Positions 18,535 to 26,696 of a DNA stretch of 64,000 bases are shown here, one piece after another. A model generated the notes under the pieces. It searched no databases and had not been told where the DNA came from. It was given only the letters and a program-made list of their open reading frames with translations. A program made the position numbers and the translations under genes. Where the stretch lies: contig JANOMT010000032.1 of the NCBI GenBank assembly GCA_031420415.1, forward strand, positions 40,580-104,579, in the 5' to 3' direction. The first letter of the stretch is position 1. The number at the start of each line of letters is the position of its first letter. This DNA comes from JANYGA01 sp031420415 (lineage in GTDB: Bacteria; Vulcanimicrobiota; Vulcanimicrobiia; Vulcanimicrobiales; Vulcanimicrobiaceae).

Positions 18535-19326
18535 ACGCCTGATGCGACGTACCGTGTCGTCGTCGAATACGACGGCACGGATTTCTGCGGATTCCAGTTC
18601 CAGCCAAATCTGCGCACCATCGGTGGCGAGATCGAAATCGCGCTCTCGAAGCTTTTCGCGATGCAGATCAAGGTGACGGTCGCGGGCCGCACCGATGCGG
18701 GGGTGCACGCGAGCGGTCAGGTGATCTCGTTCGTGGCGCACGATGCGTTCCCGATCGATAAACTTTCGATCGCACTCAACACGACGCTCCCCGCGGATAT
18801 CACGGCGCGCGATTGCGCGCGCGTCGATGCGCGATTTAACGCCCGGCTATCGGCACTACAGCGCCGCTATCGTTACACGATCGTCGCGCGACGCGATCCA
18901 TCCGCCGCGCTGCGGCGCTTCGCACACCACGAATATCGCCCTCTCGACCTGGAGCGCATGCGTGCGGGTGCGGCGCATCTCTTGGGACAGCACGATTTCC
19001 TCACGTTCTGTGGCGTCTTGCCCGATCGCGGTGGAACCGTACGAACCATCGATACGCTCGAGATCGAATCCGAGCGCGACCCTTCGCGCGATTGTGACGT
19101 GCTCGTGTTGCGCATCGCGGGCAAGGGCTTCTTACACCGTATGGTTCGCATCATGACGGGGACGCTGCTGGACGTCGCTGCGGGCAAGCGCGAACCCGGC
19201 GACGTGGCGACGATGCTCGCGGCCCGCGATCGGCGTGTGGCGGGGCCGACCGCGCCCGCCGCGGGGTTAGCGCTCGTCGAAGTCGTCTATCCCGACTTTA
19301 CGTCTCTCAGTCGTCGTAACGGTTGA
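18535..19326 (+). CDS. truA: tRNA pseudouridine synthase A, start codon uncertain
   Basis: The catalytic motif AGRTDAGVHA holds the essential aspartate, and the C-terminus has GKGFLHRMVRIMTGTLLDVAAGK, both typical of TruA. It makes pseudouridine at tRNA positions 38-40. The conserved N-terminal strand YRVVVEYDGTDFCGFQFQ is encoded upstream of the first in-frame ATG (18661), and no ATG, GTG or TTG lies in that frame after the stop at 18508. Either an unusual start is used (ACG 18535, 8 nt after GGAG), or one base is missing near 18548, since ATG 18542 would then give an ordinary TruA N-terminus. With the upstream part the protein has about 263 residues, the normal length. Confidence 0.85.
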   Translation, partial: TPDATYRVVVEYDGTDFCGFQFQPNLRTIGGEIEIALSKLFAMQIKVTVAGRTDAGVHASGQVISFVAHDAFPIDKLSIALNTTLPADITARDCARVDARFNARLSALQRRYRYTIVARRDPSAALRRFAHHEYRPLDLERMRAGAAHLLGQHDFLTFCGVLPDRGGTVRTIDTLEIESERDPSRDCDVLVLRIAGKGFLHRMVRIMTGTLLDVAAGKREPGDVATMLAARDRRVAGPTAPAAGLALVEVVYPDFTSLSRRNG

Positions 19327-19669
19327 CGAGGATTTTGATCTGTTTGTTTTTCGTGCTGCGTAAGAACGTGATGTTCACGTGTTGGCGACCGAACGCGAAC
19401 GCGAAGACGTAATCGAAGCTCTCAGCGCCGTCGCCGGATTCGCGCACGAAACGCTCGAATCGACCTTGAAAATCTTGCACGGCGGTGCATGGGGCGACGT
19501 CGCGGAAGAAGTTCCGTCCGAGGACGCGTTCCTTCGACAACCGCGCGAGACGCGATTCGTAATTGTTATACTGCTCGATATTTCCGTCGTGATCGACGGA
19601 AATAAGTCCGAATGGCAACTCGTCAACTTCGCCTTCGGAGAGTTCGAAAAGATTTTGGGGATCGACCAT
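19307..19669 (-). CDS. Photoactive-yellow-protein-like PAS sensor
   Basis: A 120-residue single PAS domain. It aligns without gaps to the core of Halorhodospira photoactive yellow protein through LPFGLISVDHDGNIEQYNNYES and GRNFFRDVAPCT. The residues equivalent to chromophore-pocket Tyr42, Glu46 and the thioester cysteine Cys69 are kept (here Y34, E38, C61); those equivalent to Thr50 and Arg52 are not. It may therefore bind p-coumarate and sense blue light, but many PYP-like PAS proteins keep this cysteine without proven photoactivity. It is divergent from a Crp/Fnr gene with 39 bp between, and its 3' end overlaps that of truA by 20 bp. Confidence 0.75.
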   Translation of the reverse strand: MVDPQNLFELSEGEVDELPFGLISVDHDGNIEQYNNYESRLARLSKERVLGRNFFRDVAPCTAVQDFQGRFERFVRESGDGAESFDYVFAFAFGRQHVNITFLRSTKNKQIKILVNRYDD

Positions 19670-19708
19670 GGATTGGGCTCTGCTTTCCCCCGTGCCGGGG
19701 GTTCCCTT

Positions 19709-20374
19709 GTGACCGAATGGCCAATTCCGCGGGGCTTAGGCTCCGACGATATCGATCGCCTCTCAGCCGAAGGCCGCGTCGAGGCGATCGCACGGCGTGG
19801 CGTCGTGCCTCTGGACGGGCCGACGCTCGTGATCGTCATAAGCGGGTACTTCCGGATTTTCCGCAATGCGGCGTTCGTGCGCGACGTCACCCTCGGCCTC
19901 GCGGCGCGAGGCGACGTACTCGCCTCATCGGCTGCCTTCGGTGAACGTCCGGCCGAGACGGGTGCGGAAGCACTCACGGAAGGGCACGTCCTCCTCCTCG
20001 GGCCGGAGGCGTGGCAACGGTGTGCTACGCTCGAACCCGACCTCAATCTCAAAATGGCGGCCTCGATCGCGCGGCGCATCATGCGGCTCCAAAAAAAGCT
20101 CGAAGAGCTCAGCCGAAGTGGCGTCGAGAGCCGAGTCGCGGGTTCCATTCTGGAGTTGGCAGACGATTTTGGGCAACCGGTGGCGGGGGGTGTCAAGCTC
20201 GACGTCCCGCTCTCGCAAGAAGACCTCGCGCGCCTGGCGGGCACGACGCGCGAGACCTGCTCCTCGACGGTCGCGGAGTTCGCTCGGCGGGGCCTCGTGC
20301 GCGGAGGGCGCCTCCGCGGGCTCGTCGTGCTCGATCGCGCCGGTCTCGGCAAACTCGCGAACGCCTCACTCTGA
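19709..20374 (+). CDS. Crp/Fnr-family transcriptional regulator
   Basis: A 221-residue regulator. GTG 19709 was chosen because it gives the family length and because earlier in-frame codons lie inside the opposite-strand PAS gene. An N-terminal cyclic-nucleotide-binding-like beta-roll is followed by a dimerisation helix (MAASIARRIMRLQKKLEEL) and a winged helix with the recognition segment LSQEDLARLAGTTRETCSSTVAEFARRGLV. No FNR-type cysteine cluster is seen, so oxygen sensing through an iron-sulfur centre is unlikely. The effector is unknown. It shares a short divergent control region with the PYP-like gene. Confidence 0.82.
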   Translation: MTEWPIPRGLGSDDIDRLSAEGRVEAIARRGVVPLDGPTLVIVISGYFRIFRNAAFVRDVTLGLAARGDVLASSAAFGERPAETGAEALTEGHVLLLGPEAWQRCATLEPDLNLKMAASIARRIMRLQKKLEELSRSGVESRVAGSILELADDFGQPVAGGVKLDVPLSQEDLARLAGTTRETCSSTVAEFARRGLVRGGRLRGLVVLDRAGLGKLANASL

Positions 20375-20380
20375 CGCCGA

Positions 20381-20410
20381 TTGACACGACTGGTCCCCTT
20401 CCGGTAAGAT
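20381..20410 (+). promoter_or_regulatory. Sigma-70-type promoter of rplM-rpsI
   Basis: TTGACA (20381-20386) and TAAGAT (20405-20410) are separated by 18 bp, a near-consensus housekeeping promoter. It sits just after the Crp/Fnr stop and 64 bp before the rplM start, the expected place for a strong ribosomal-protein promoter. Confidence 0.75.
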
Positions 20411-20474
20411 TCGCAGGTTGCCCCGGCCGCCCTTGGCCTCTTTTTTGCTTCTCACTTCACCCGAAGGCCCGTTC

Positions 20475-20900
20475 ATGCGCACCTATCAACAGAAAACGGC
20501 AGAGACCCAGCACGACTGGTATGTGGTCGATGCGACCGGCCAGCGGCTCGGCGTGCTCGCCGTGCGTATCGCAAAGGCACTCTCCGGCAAGATGAAGCCC
20601 ACCTGGACGCCACACATCGATAACGGCGATCACGTCGTCGTGATCAACGTCGACAAAATCGAACTCGGCGGCAACAAGTGGTCGCAAAAAGTCTATCATC
20701 GGCACTCCGGTTTCCCGGGCGGCCTCCGTACCGAGACGGCGGAGCAGGTCCGTGCGAAGTACCCCGAGCGCCTAATCGAGCGCGCCGTTCGCGGCATGCT
20801 GCCGACCAACCGTATGCGCGACGTGCAACTCCGACGCCTCAATGTGTACGTTGGCGGCGACCATAAGCACGAAGCCCAGCAACCCAAGGAGCTCGTCTAA
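20475..20900 (+). CDS. rplM: Ribosomal protein L13
   Basis: A 141-residue L13. It has the family segments WYVVDATGQRLGVLAVRIAKAL, GDHVVVINVDKIELGG, KVYHRHSGFPGG, and AVRGMLPTNRMRDVQLRRLNVY. ATG 20475 gives the normal N-terminus (RTYQQK), while the longer reading would cross the promoter. It is a large-subunit assembly protein. It is cotranscribed with rpsI, which starts 1 nt after the rplM stop. Confidence 0.97.
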   Translation: MRTYQQKTAETQHDWYVVDATGQRLGVLAVRIAKALSGKMKPTWTPHIDNGDHVVVINVDKIELGGNKWSQKVYHRHSGFPGGLRTETAEQVRAKYPERLIERAVRGMLPTNRMRDVQLRRLNVYVGGDHKHEAQQPKELV

Positions 20901-20901
20901 A

Positions 20902-21294
20902 TTGGATACCGAACATTTCGGCGGCACCGGCCGTCGCAAGCGTGCCGTCGCGCGCGTCAAGCTCACGATGGGCCAGGGCATTATCACGATCAATAAGCGG
21001 CCCGTCGAAGAGTACTTCCCGCGGCCGACGTTGCTCATGATCGTGCGTCAGGCGCTCGAATTGACGTCGACGACGTCGCGCTTCGACGTGAGCGTCAAGG
21101 CCGAAGGCGGCGGCGTCGCCGGTCAAGCCGGAGCGGTGCGTCACGGCATCGCGCGAGCGCTCTTGGAGATGGATGAATCGTTGCGCGGCACGCTCCGCCA
21201 GGGCGGTCTCCTCACGCGCGACCCCCGCGAAAAAGAATCGAAGAAGTACGGTCGCAAGCGCGCTCGCAAACGCTTCCAGTTCTCGAAGCGCTAG
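20902..21294 (+). CDS. rpsI: Ribosomal protein S9
   Basis: A 130-residue S9 starting at TTG 20902, with AAGGAG ending 10 nt upstream inside the rplM end. Family segments are GGTGRRKRAVARVKL, GQGIITINKRPVEEYF, GGGVAGQAGAVRHGIARALLE, and the C-terminal RKRARKRFQFSKR tail that reaches the ribosomal P-site tRNA. The usual rplM-rpsI pairing is retained, and a strong terminator follows. Confidence 0.96.
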   Translation: MDTEHFGGTGRRKRAVARVKLTMGQGIITINKRPVEEYFPRPTLLMIVRQALELTSTTSRFDVSVKAEGGGVAGQAGAVRHGIARALLEMDESLRGTLRQGGLLTRDPREKESKKYGRKRARKRFQFSKR

Positions 21295-21315
21295 ATCCCG
21301 GCCTCACCCGAATGG

Positions 21316-21350
21316 AAAGAGTCCCGCGAAGTTCGCGGGACTCTTTTTTT
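21316..21350 (+). terminator. Strong intrinsic terminator after rpsI, probably bidirectional
   Basis: A long perfect hairpin with arms AAAGAGTCCCGCGAA and TTCGCGGGACTCTTT around one base is followed by a T-run on the plus strand. The A-rich left flank gives a short T-run on the minus strand, so it may also end the convergent YncE-like gene that stops at 21361. Confidence 0.9.
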
Positions 21351-21360
21351 GTTGCCTACG

Positions 21361-22413
21361 CTAACGTTTTTGTTCGAGGTCCTTCGGGAAGACTTTCAAG
21401 AGCGCGAAGCTTCCCTCGATCATCACGCGATGGGGTTTGGGATCGGGCACGTCCTGAAACGTTGCCGTGTCGAGCCAGAGCGAATGTGCGGTTGGATCGA
21501 GCGCCATCGTTCGCGCGAGCGGTTGTGTCGCGACCGTCTGAATCACCGCGTAGGTGTCGGGCGTTTTTTCGCGAGCGACCGTGACCGTGCCGTCGTCGCC
21601 GTTGGAACTGAACGCGAGCTGCGTGCCCGCGTCGAACGCGACGGCATCGCTGCCATCGCCGATCGGAATCGTCGTGACGACCGCACCCGTCTGCGCGTTG
21701 ACGATCGTCATCACTTTGTTGCTGCAACCGGCGAAGAGGCGGTGATGCGCGATGTCGATCGCGAGGCCCGACGGTTCGTCGCACGTCGCGAGCGGCCACG
21801 TTTTCGTAATCGCGTTCGTCTTCGCATCGATCGCGACGATTTCGTTTTTGTCCGCGATATTGTCGTAAATCGTTCCCATCCCGTCGTGGACTGCGAACTC
21901 CGGGCGACCGGGTAGGGGGATCGTTGCGACGACCGTGTTGGTTCGCGCGTCGATGACGGTTGCGTCGTTGCTTCGGCCATTGAACGTGAAGACGTGCTTG
22001 GTCGTCGGCTCGTACATGATCGCATCCGGGACTTGGCCTGGAATCACGATCTTCGTTTTCGTCTTCAGCGTCGCGAGATCGAAGACCGTGACGCTATTGT
22101 CGCGACCGTTACTCGTAAAGCCGAGCCCGAGGTCTTGCGCGATCGCGATTCCGTGAACGCCGGAGGTTTCCGGGATATCGCCGACCGTCGTCTCGAGCGT
22201 CGTGTCGAAGACGGGAACGTGGCTGCCGCGCGAGACGAAGAGCCGGTGTCGGACGTCGTCGAAAGCGAGGTAGTCCCATTTGCCGACGCCCCCGTAGCCA
22301 GTGTGGAAGACGTGCGTCGCATACTCGACCGTCGCCGCGCGAGCGAGAGACACGGCTGCCACGACCGCGACAACGATGAGGAGCGCGGATGAACCGCGGG
22401 TGGGGGAACGCAT
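21361..22413 (-). CDS. YncE-like beta-propeller protein, exported
   Basis: A 350-residue protein with a Sec signal peptide (hydrophobic stretch ending near LARA, residue 26). Seven-bladed-propeller repeats follow with the YVTN/YncE style: VFDTTLETTVGDIPETSGVHGIA, VTVFDLATLKTKTKI, VIDARTNTVVATIPLP, and VNAQTGAVVTTIPIGDGSDAVAF. Such proteins act in the periplasm or at the surface; their ligands are mostly unknown. It lies 36 bp downstream of the cyclase gene on the same strand and may be cotranscribed with it. Confidence 0.8.
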   Translation of the reverse strand: MRSPTRGSSALLIVVAVVAAVSLARAATVEYATHVFHTGYGGVGKWDYLAFDDVRHRLFVSRGSHVPVFDTTLETTVGDIPETSGVHGIAIAQDLGLGFTSNGRDNSVTVFDLATLKTKTKIVIPGQVPDAIMYEPTTKHVFTFNGRSNDATVIDARTNTVVATIPLPGRPEFAVHDGMGTIYDNIADKNEIVAIDAKTNAITKTWPLATCDEPSGLAIDIAHHRLFAGCSNKVMTIVNAQTGAVVTTIPIGDGSDAVAFDAGTQLAFSSNGDDGTVTVAREKTPDTYAVIQTVATQPLARTMALDPTAHSLWLDTATFQDVPDPKPHRVMIEGSFALLKVFPKDLEQKR

Positions 22414-22449
22414 GAATCGTCGTCTACGCGATCGTCGAGTCCGGGCCTT

Positions 22450-24213
22450 TTAGATCGGCGTGGTCGATTCGTCTGGGAAGATCGCGTAGGTCGTTACGAG
22501 GTCCTCGCGCCCTTTGATCCGCGCCGCTAATCGATGGCTGGGTCGGGTGATGACGCCGGCCGCTGCGAACGTCGCATCGTCGCAATAAATTGCGCCTGCG
22601 GGTGCGGCACTCTGAAGGCCACTCGCGAGATTGACCGCGTCGCCGATCACGGTATAGTCCATACGTTGCGCGCTCCCGAAGTGTCCCGCGACGACGTCGC
22701 CCGTCGCGAGCCCGATGCTGATCGCAAGTGCGTAATTCAATCGTACGCGCAGGCGCGTGACGACGTCGTGCAGAGCGATTGCCGCGGCGACGGCGCGCGA
22801 TGCGTCATCGCCACGCACGCGCGGTGGGCCGAAGACCGCCATCAGGCCGTCGCCGTAAAACTTATCGAGCATCCCGTCGTGCGCGAAGACGATCTTTACC
22901 GCTTCGTCGAAGTAGGTGTTGAGGATTTCCACGACGCGTTCGGCAGGTAGACGCGCCGCGAGCGACGTGAAGCCGCGGATATCGGCGAAGAACATGGTCG
23001 CGCGACTACGTTCGCCGCCGAGTTTGATCGAAGCCGGATCGTTCATTAAGGACTTGACGATGTGCGGCGCGAGATAGCGCGAGAAGGACGCCTCGACGCG
23101 CGTCGCCTTTTCGGCTTGTACCTCATGTGCGATTTCGAGGCCGCGCTGTTTGGTCACGTCGGTGACGATCATCGCGACACCCTTGCCTTCGGGACTCTCG
23201 AGCGGCGAGAGTCGCATCTCGAGCACGAGTGGCGTCCCATCGTGACGCGTCGCATCGACTTCGGCTCGCAACGCTACCGCGCCACTCTCGAAAAACGTTT
23301 CGAGTAACTCGGGGAATTCGGGGATGACGGCGGCGAGCGCGAAAGCGCCCTTGCCATTCATCGTCTCGCCCGCGATCCCGAACGTGATTTCGGCAGCGCG
23401 ATTGAATGTCGTGATTTCGCGGTGCGGGGAGAGCGTGATGACGCCGTTGGCGATCGCTTCGAGAATACGCGTTTGGAATTGTTGGAGCGCGAAGATCCGC
23501 CCGACGCGATCGCGTTCGTCTTCGAAGAGCCGTGCGTTCTCGATCGCGAGGGCGGCATTGTAGGCGAACGATTCGAGCATCTCGCGGTCGCTTCGATGAA
23601 AGAGATTTAAGCGTGAAGACGAGTCGAGGTACACGACGCCGATCGTGTGCTCGCGAATCCGAAGCGGAACGCACGCGAGCGAGCAGAGGTTCAATGCAAC
23701 AACGCTCGGCAGCTCGCGCCAGTGAGGATCGGTGTGTGCATCTGAGATGAAGATCGCTTCGCCCGTGCCGAGGACGTGATCGACGAGGGCCTGCGGTGGC
23801 CGTTGCGTGTTCGCTCGCGCGTTGACGTTGTGGGGCGCGGCGACGACATGCCCCTCGCGCAAAACGAGGAACCCGTGCTCGGCATTCATGACCTCGACGG
23901 CGAGATCGAGCGCGTGCCCGAGGACCGCGTCGAGATCGAGTGAGGCGTCGACGAGGTGTGCCGCTCGAGCGAGACGGCGACCCTTCTCGCGCGCGACGGG
24001 ATCGAGGTGACGGGCGAGTTCGTCGAGGGCGGCGCTCGCGCGAACGTCGGAGCGAAGATCCGGAAGCGCGCGTAACGTCGCGAGGGCGTCGCCGATGTCG
24101 CGCTCGTCGGGGGAAGGCTCGTGCGGCGCAATCACGGTGTGGGCGGTCGGCCGCGGATCGCGCGTGCGGCCGCGTTCGTGAAAAGACGTGGTGAGTAAAG
24201 CATCGTGTATCAC
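22450..24213 (-). CDS. GAF-PAS-class III adenylate/guanylate cyclase
   Basis: A 587-residue cytoplasmic signalling protein. Order of domains: an N-terminal helical part, a GAF domain (about residues 90-220, with VMNAEHGFLVLREG and VPLRIREHTIGVVYLDSSSR), a PAS domain (about 240-360, with ITLSPHREITTFNRAAEITFG), and a C-terminal class III cyclase. The cyclase has metal-binding aspartates in MFFADIRGFTSLAARLPAE and DKFYGDGLMAVFGPP, and GIGDAVN-like VIGDAVNLASGLQ. It should make cAMP or cGMP in response to an unknown signal. The Crp/Fnr protein at 19709 could be a receptor in the same cell, but no direct link is shown. Confidence 0.87.
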   Translation of the reverse strand: MIHDALLTTSFHERGRTRDPRPTAHTVIAPHEPSPDERDIGDALATLRALPDLRSDVRASAALDELARHLDPVAREKGRRLARAAHLVDASLDLDAVLGHALDLAVEVMNAEHGFLVLREGHVVAAPHNVNARANTQRPPQALVDHVLGTGEAIFISDAHTDPHWRELPSVVALNLCSLACVPLRIREHTIGVVYLDSSSRLNLFHRSDREMLESFAYNAALAIENARLFEDERDRVGRIFALQQFQTRILEAIANGVITLSPHREITTFNRAAEITFGIAGETMNGKGAFALAAVIPEFPELLETFFESGAVALRAEVDATRHDGTPLVLEMRLSPLESPEGKGVAMIVTDVTKQRGLEIAHEVQAEKATRVEASFSRYLAPHIVKSLMNDPASIKLGGERSRATMFFADIRGFTSLAARLPAERVVEILNTYFDEAVKIVFAHDGMLDKFYGDGLMAVFGPPRVRGDDASRAVAAAIALHDVVTRLRVRLNYALAISIGLATGDVVAGHFGSAQRMDYTVIGDAVNLASGLQSAAPAGAIYCDDATFAAAGVITRPSHRLAARIKGREDLVTTYAIFPDESTTPI

Positions 24214-24298
24214 TATCCGCTTCGGCCGAAATTCTTCAAAAGGTTAACCGCAGCCGCGCCGTCATGAATCCGTCGCAAGCCGGACACGTCGAGCGCGC

Positions 24299-24517
24299 AT
24301 GATCTCGGACATGGAGCCGATACCGACCGATCTCGCCCGCGCCGCGCTCGATGCGCGCGAGCGCCTCACGGGCTTCGCCCGCACCGCCGCCGCCAACACG
24401 CTGCCCGGATCTGCCGGTGGATCGATGGCGGCGGCTGCGAAAGCGGCGATCTTCAGCGATGCGCTGCTCGCCGCGATGCACGCGCGTTTGCAAGAGCTCA
24501 AGAATATCGCCAAATGA
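24299..24517 (+). CDS. Small unknown protein heading the flagellar-type export locus
   Basis: A 72-residue alanine-rich, probably helical protein; ATG 24311 is an alternative start. Its stop overlaps the flgC start (ATGA), so it belongs to the locus. No FlgB motif is seen, although flgB usually precedes flgC. The C-terminal LLAAMHARLQELKNIAK looks amphipathic. Whether it replaces FlgB or is an assembly factor cannot be told. It is not recognised. Confidence 0.55.
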   Translation: MISDMEPIPTDLARAALDARERLTGFARTAAANTLPGSAGGSMAAAAKAAIFSDALLAAMHARLQELKNIAK

Positions 24518-24927
24518 ACGAGTTCGATATCCTGCGCTCCGCCTCGGCGGGCATGGACGCCCAGCGTTCGGCGCTCGACCTTGCGGCACGCAACGTCGCC
24601 GCCGCCGAAGCGACGAGCGACGGCCACGCCTTCGAACGGCTCGTCCCACGCTATGCGGTCGGCGCCGCACCCGGCGCCGATGCGAGCGAAACCGAACCGG
24701 GAGACGACGTCGGAGATCCCGATCTCGCGGGCGACGGGGAGAGCGATGCGGCATCGTTACCGATCCGCTACCTCGGGTCGATGCCGCAGCACGGCGTTGA
24801 AGTCGATGCCGTCACGGAGATGGTCGCCGTGCTCGACGCGCAGCGCGCATACGAGGCGAACGCATCGGTCTTCGATCTCGGAAAGCGGCTCGCCGAGCGC
24901 ACCATCGATATGGGTCGCCTGTCGTGA
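24514..24927 (+). CDS. flgC: Flagellar proximal rod protein FlgC
   Basis: A 137-residue FlgC. The N-terminus has the rod signature ASAGMDAQRSALDLAARNVAAAEAT, and the C-terminus has VTEMVAVLDAQRAYEANASVFDLGKRLAERTIDM. The central part is acidic and short. It would form part of the proximal rod that crosses the periplasm. It overlaps both its neighbours by 4 bp. Presence of FlgC marks the system as flagellar rather than injectisome type. Confidence 0.85.
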   Translation: MNEFDILRSASAGMDAQRSALDLAARNVAAAEATSDGHAFERLVPRYAVGAAPGADASETEPGDDVGDPDLAGDGESDAASLPIRYLGSMPQHGVEVDAVTEMVAVLDAQRAYEANASVFDLGKRLAERTIDMGRLS

Positions 24928-25226
24928 CCGTCACCCCACTTTTCGGACTCGACCTCCCGCTCGGCGCGACGAAGCCGACCTCGGCTTCGCCCGCGCCCGT
25001 GTCGGCGTCGCTCGATTTCGCCGGAGCCGTTTCAAAAGCGTTCGGCGCCGCGAGCGACGCACTCGCGCATGCCGATCGTGCGGAGCATGCCTTCGTAAGC
25101 GGTCGTGGCGGCCTGCAAGAGATGACGCTCGAACGCGCGCAAGCCGACGTCGCGCTCTCGATCGCATCGGCTACGACGACGCACGTCGCGCAATCGCTGC
25201 AGACGATTCTTGGGATGCAGGTGTAA
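24924..25226 (+). CDS. fliE: Flagellar hook-basal body protein FliE
   Basis: A 100-residue FliE with GTG start overlapping the flgC stop. The C-terminal half carries the family signature GGLQEMTLERAQADVALSIA and VAQSLQTILGMQV. FliE links the MS ring to the rod and is exported by the flagellar machine. The order flgC-fliE-fliF follows the standard basal-body operon. Confidence 0.87.
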   Translation: MTVTPLFGLDLPLGATKPTSASPAPVSASLDFAGAVSKAFGAASDALAHADRAEHAFVSGRGGLQEMTLERAQADVALSIASATTTHVAQSLQTILGMQV

Positions 25227-25229
25227 GGC

Positions 25230-26696
25230 GTGCAAGCCATGCTCGTCCGATGGAACGTCCTCGATGCGCGCGGTCGCAGTTTTGCGATTGCCGGTCTCGC
25301 AATCGTCATGGTGCTCGTGGTGTTAGGGGGTATCGCGCAACGCGATACGCGCGTCGTACTCTTCGCAACGCCGCTGCGTTCCGAACAGGTCGTTGAAGTC
25401 GTCGAGCGACTTGCGGAGTGGAATACGCCGTTCGTTCCCGGGACCGATAACGTGCGCGTCGATGCCGCGCTTCGCAACGGTCTCTTGATGCGGCTTTCGC
25501 TTGCGGGCGTGCCGCACGCGCATCTCGCATCGTCGGTCGAAGCGCTCGCAAAAGCGGGTCCGCTCACGCCGCAATCGGTGCTCGATGCGCAGCAACGCGA
25601 CGGTCTCGCGGGCGACATCGCGGCGGGTTTACGCGATATCGCCGATATTGCCGATGCGCGAGTCATCATCGCGCCGGCTCGCGAGGGTGCCTTCGCCGAT
25701 GAAGCGCGCCACGAAGCGACGGCATCCGTGCGACTCTCACTCAAACCCGGCGCAACACCATCGCGTGAAGCGATCGATGGCGTGCGACAGTACGTCGCGG
25801 CTGCCGTCCCGGGGCTCGACCCAAAGCGCGTCGCGATCCTCGACGATCGTGGTCTCGCGCTCGGCGACGACGCGCGGTCGCCGGTCGGCGAAGCGCACGT
25901 GCTCGAGGGCTCGTTGCAATCGGCACTCGATCTCGCGCTCGGGGCGGGGGTGACGATCGTGCGCGTCCACGTCAATTACGATCCGCGCGCGCGTGCGCTC
26001 CACGATATCGTGCGCAAGCCGATCGGGAGTCGCGCGATCGGCACGACGACAGTCGACGAACACTACAAGAGCGCGAGCAAGCAATATGCGAAATCGAACA
26101 GCTCGCTCGATCGCGGAAGCGAAGTGCACGACGAAACGATCGAAACGCCGGCCGGCCGTCTCGAACGCATCTCCGTCGCCGTTGCGGTCGACCAATCGCG
26201 GCACCTCGATCTCGCGAAAATTCGCTCCCTGGCGCGCGGTATGCTCGGCCTCGTCTCGTCGCGCGGTGATTCGCTATCAGTCGAAGAAATCGCATTTGCG
26301 CGTGCGCCGGTCGCATCGACGCATACGCCATTCGCGCCGATTGTCGGTCTCGTCGCCGCGTTCGCACCAATGCTCGTCCTCGCGATCGTCGCGATCGTTT
26401 GTGTACGCACCGGTGCGGCGCCGGTCGCTCGCATCTGTGAGACCTTTGCGGAGCGCGCGGCAATCGGTCGCGCACGGGAGGCGGTCACGGGTTTCGCGCC
26501 ATCGCACGTCCGCGGCGCGCTTCGAAATGAACCGCCGCATACGGCAGCCGCCATTATCAGTGCGCTCCCCGCGGCGACCGCGACTGCGGTGCTCGAATTG
26601 TATCCGCCCGACGAACGCGCCGCGATCGTGCGTCGCATGTCGCGCGCGTCCGCACCCGTGGTGCCCGATTACGAAACGGTCTTGCGTCGTGGCTGA
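25230..26696 (+). CDS. fliF: MS-ring protein FliF with a C-terminal FliG-middle-domain-like segment
   Basis: A 488-residue FliF. Transmembrane helix 1 is near residues 18-36, ring-building domains follow (AEWNTPFVPGTDNVRVDAAL, LARVIIAPAREG-like DARVIIAPAREG, DGVRQYVAAAVPGLDPKRVAILDDRG), and helix 2 is near 371-392. The cytoplasmic tail (about 393-488) is longer than usual. Residues 431-488, starting LRNEPPHTAAAIISALPAAT and going on through VLELYPPDERAAIVRRM, match the FliG middle domain, with EPPH where FliG has EHPQ. No FliG torque domain follows. So it appears to be a natural FliF-FliG(M) fusion. Confidence 0.85.
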   Translation: MQAMLVRWNVLDARGRSFAIAGLAIVMVLVVLGGIAQRDTRVVLFATPLRSEQVVEVVERLAEWNTPFVPGTDNVRVDAALRNGLLMRLSLAGVPHAHLASSVEALAKAGPLTPQSVLDAQQRDGLAGDIAAGLRDIADIADARVIIAPAREGAFADEARHEATASVRLSLKPGATPSREAIDGVRQYVAAAVPGLDPKRVAILDDRGLALGDDARSPVGEAHVLEGSLQSALDLALGAGVTIVRVHVNYDPRARALHDIVRKPIGSRAIGTTTVDEHYKSASKQYAKSNSSLDRGSEVHDETIETPAGRLERISVAVAVDQSRHLDLAKIRSLARGMLGLVSSRGDSLSVEEIAFARAPVASTHTPFAPIVGLVAAFAPMLVLAIVAIVCVRTGAAPVARICETFAERAAIGRAREAVTGFAPSHVRGALRNEPPHTAAAIISALPAATATAVLELYPPDERAAIVRRMSRASAPVVPDYETVLRRG

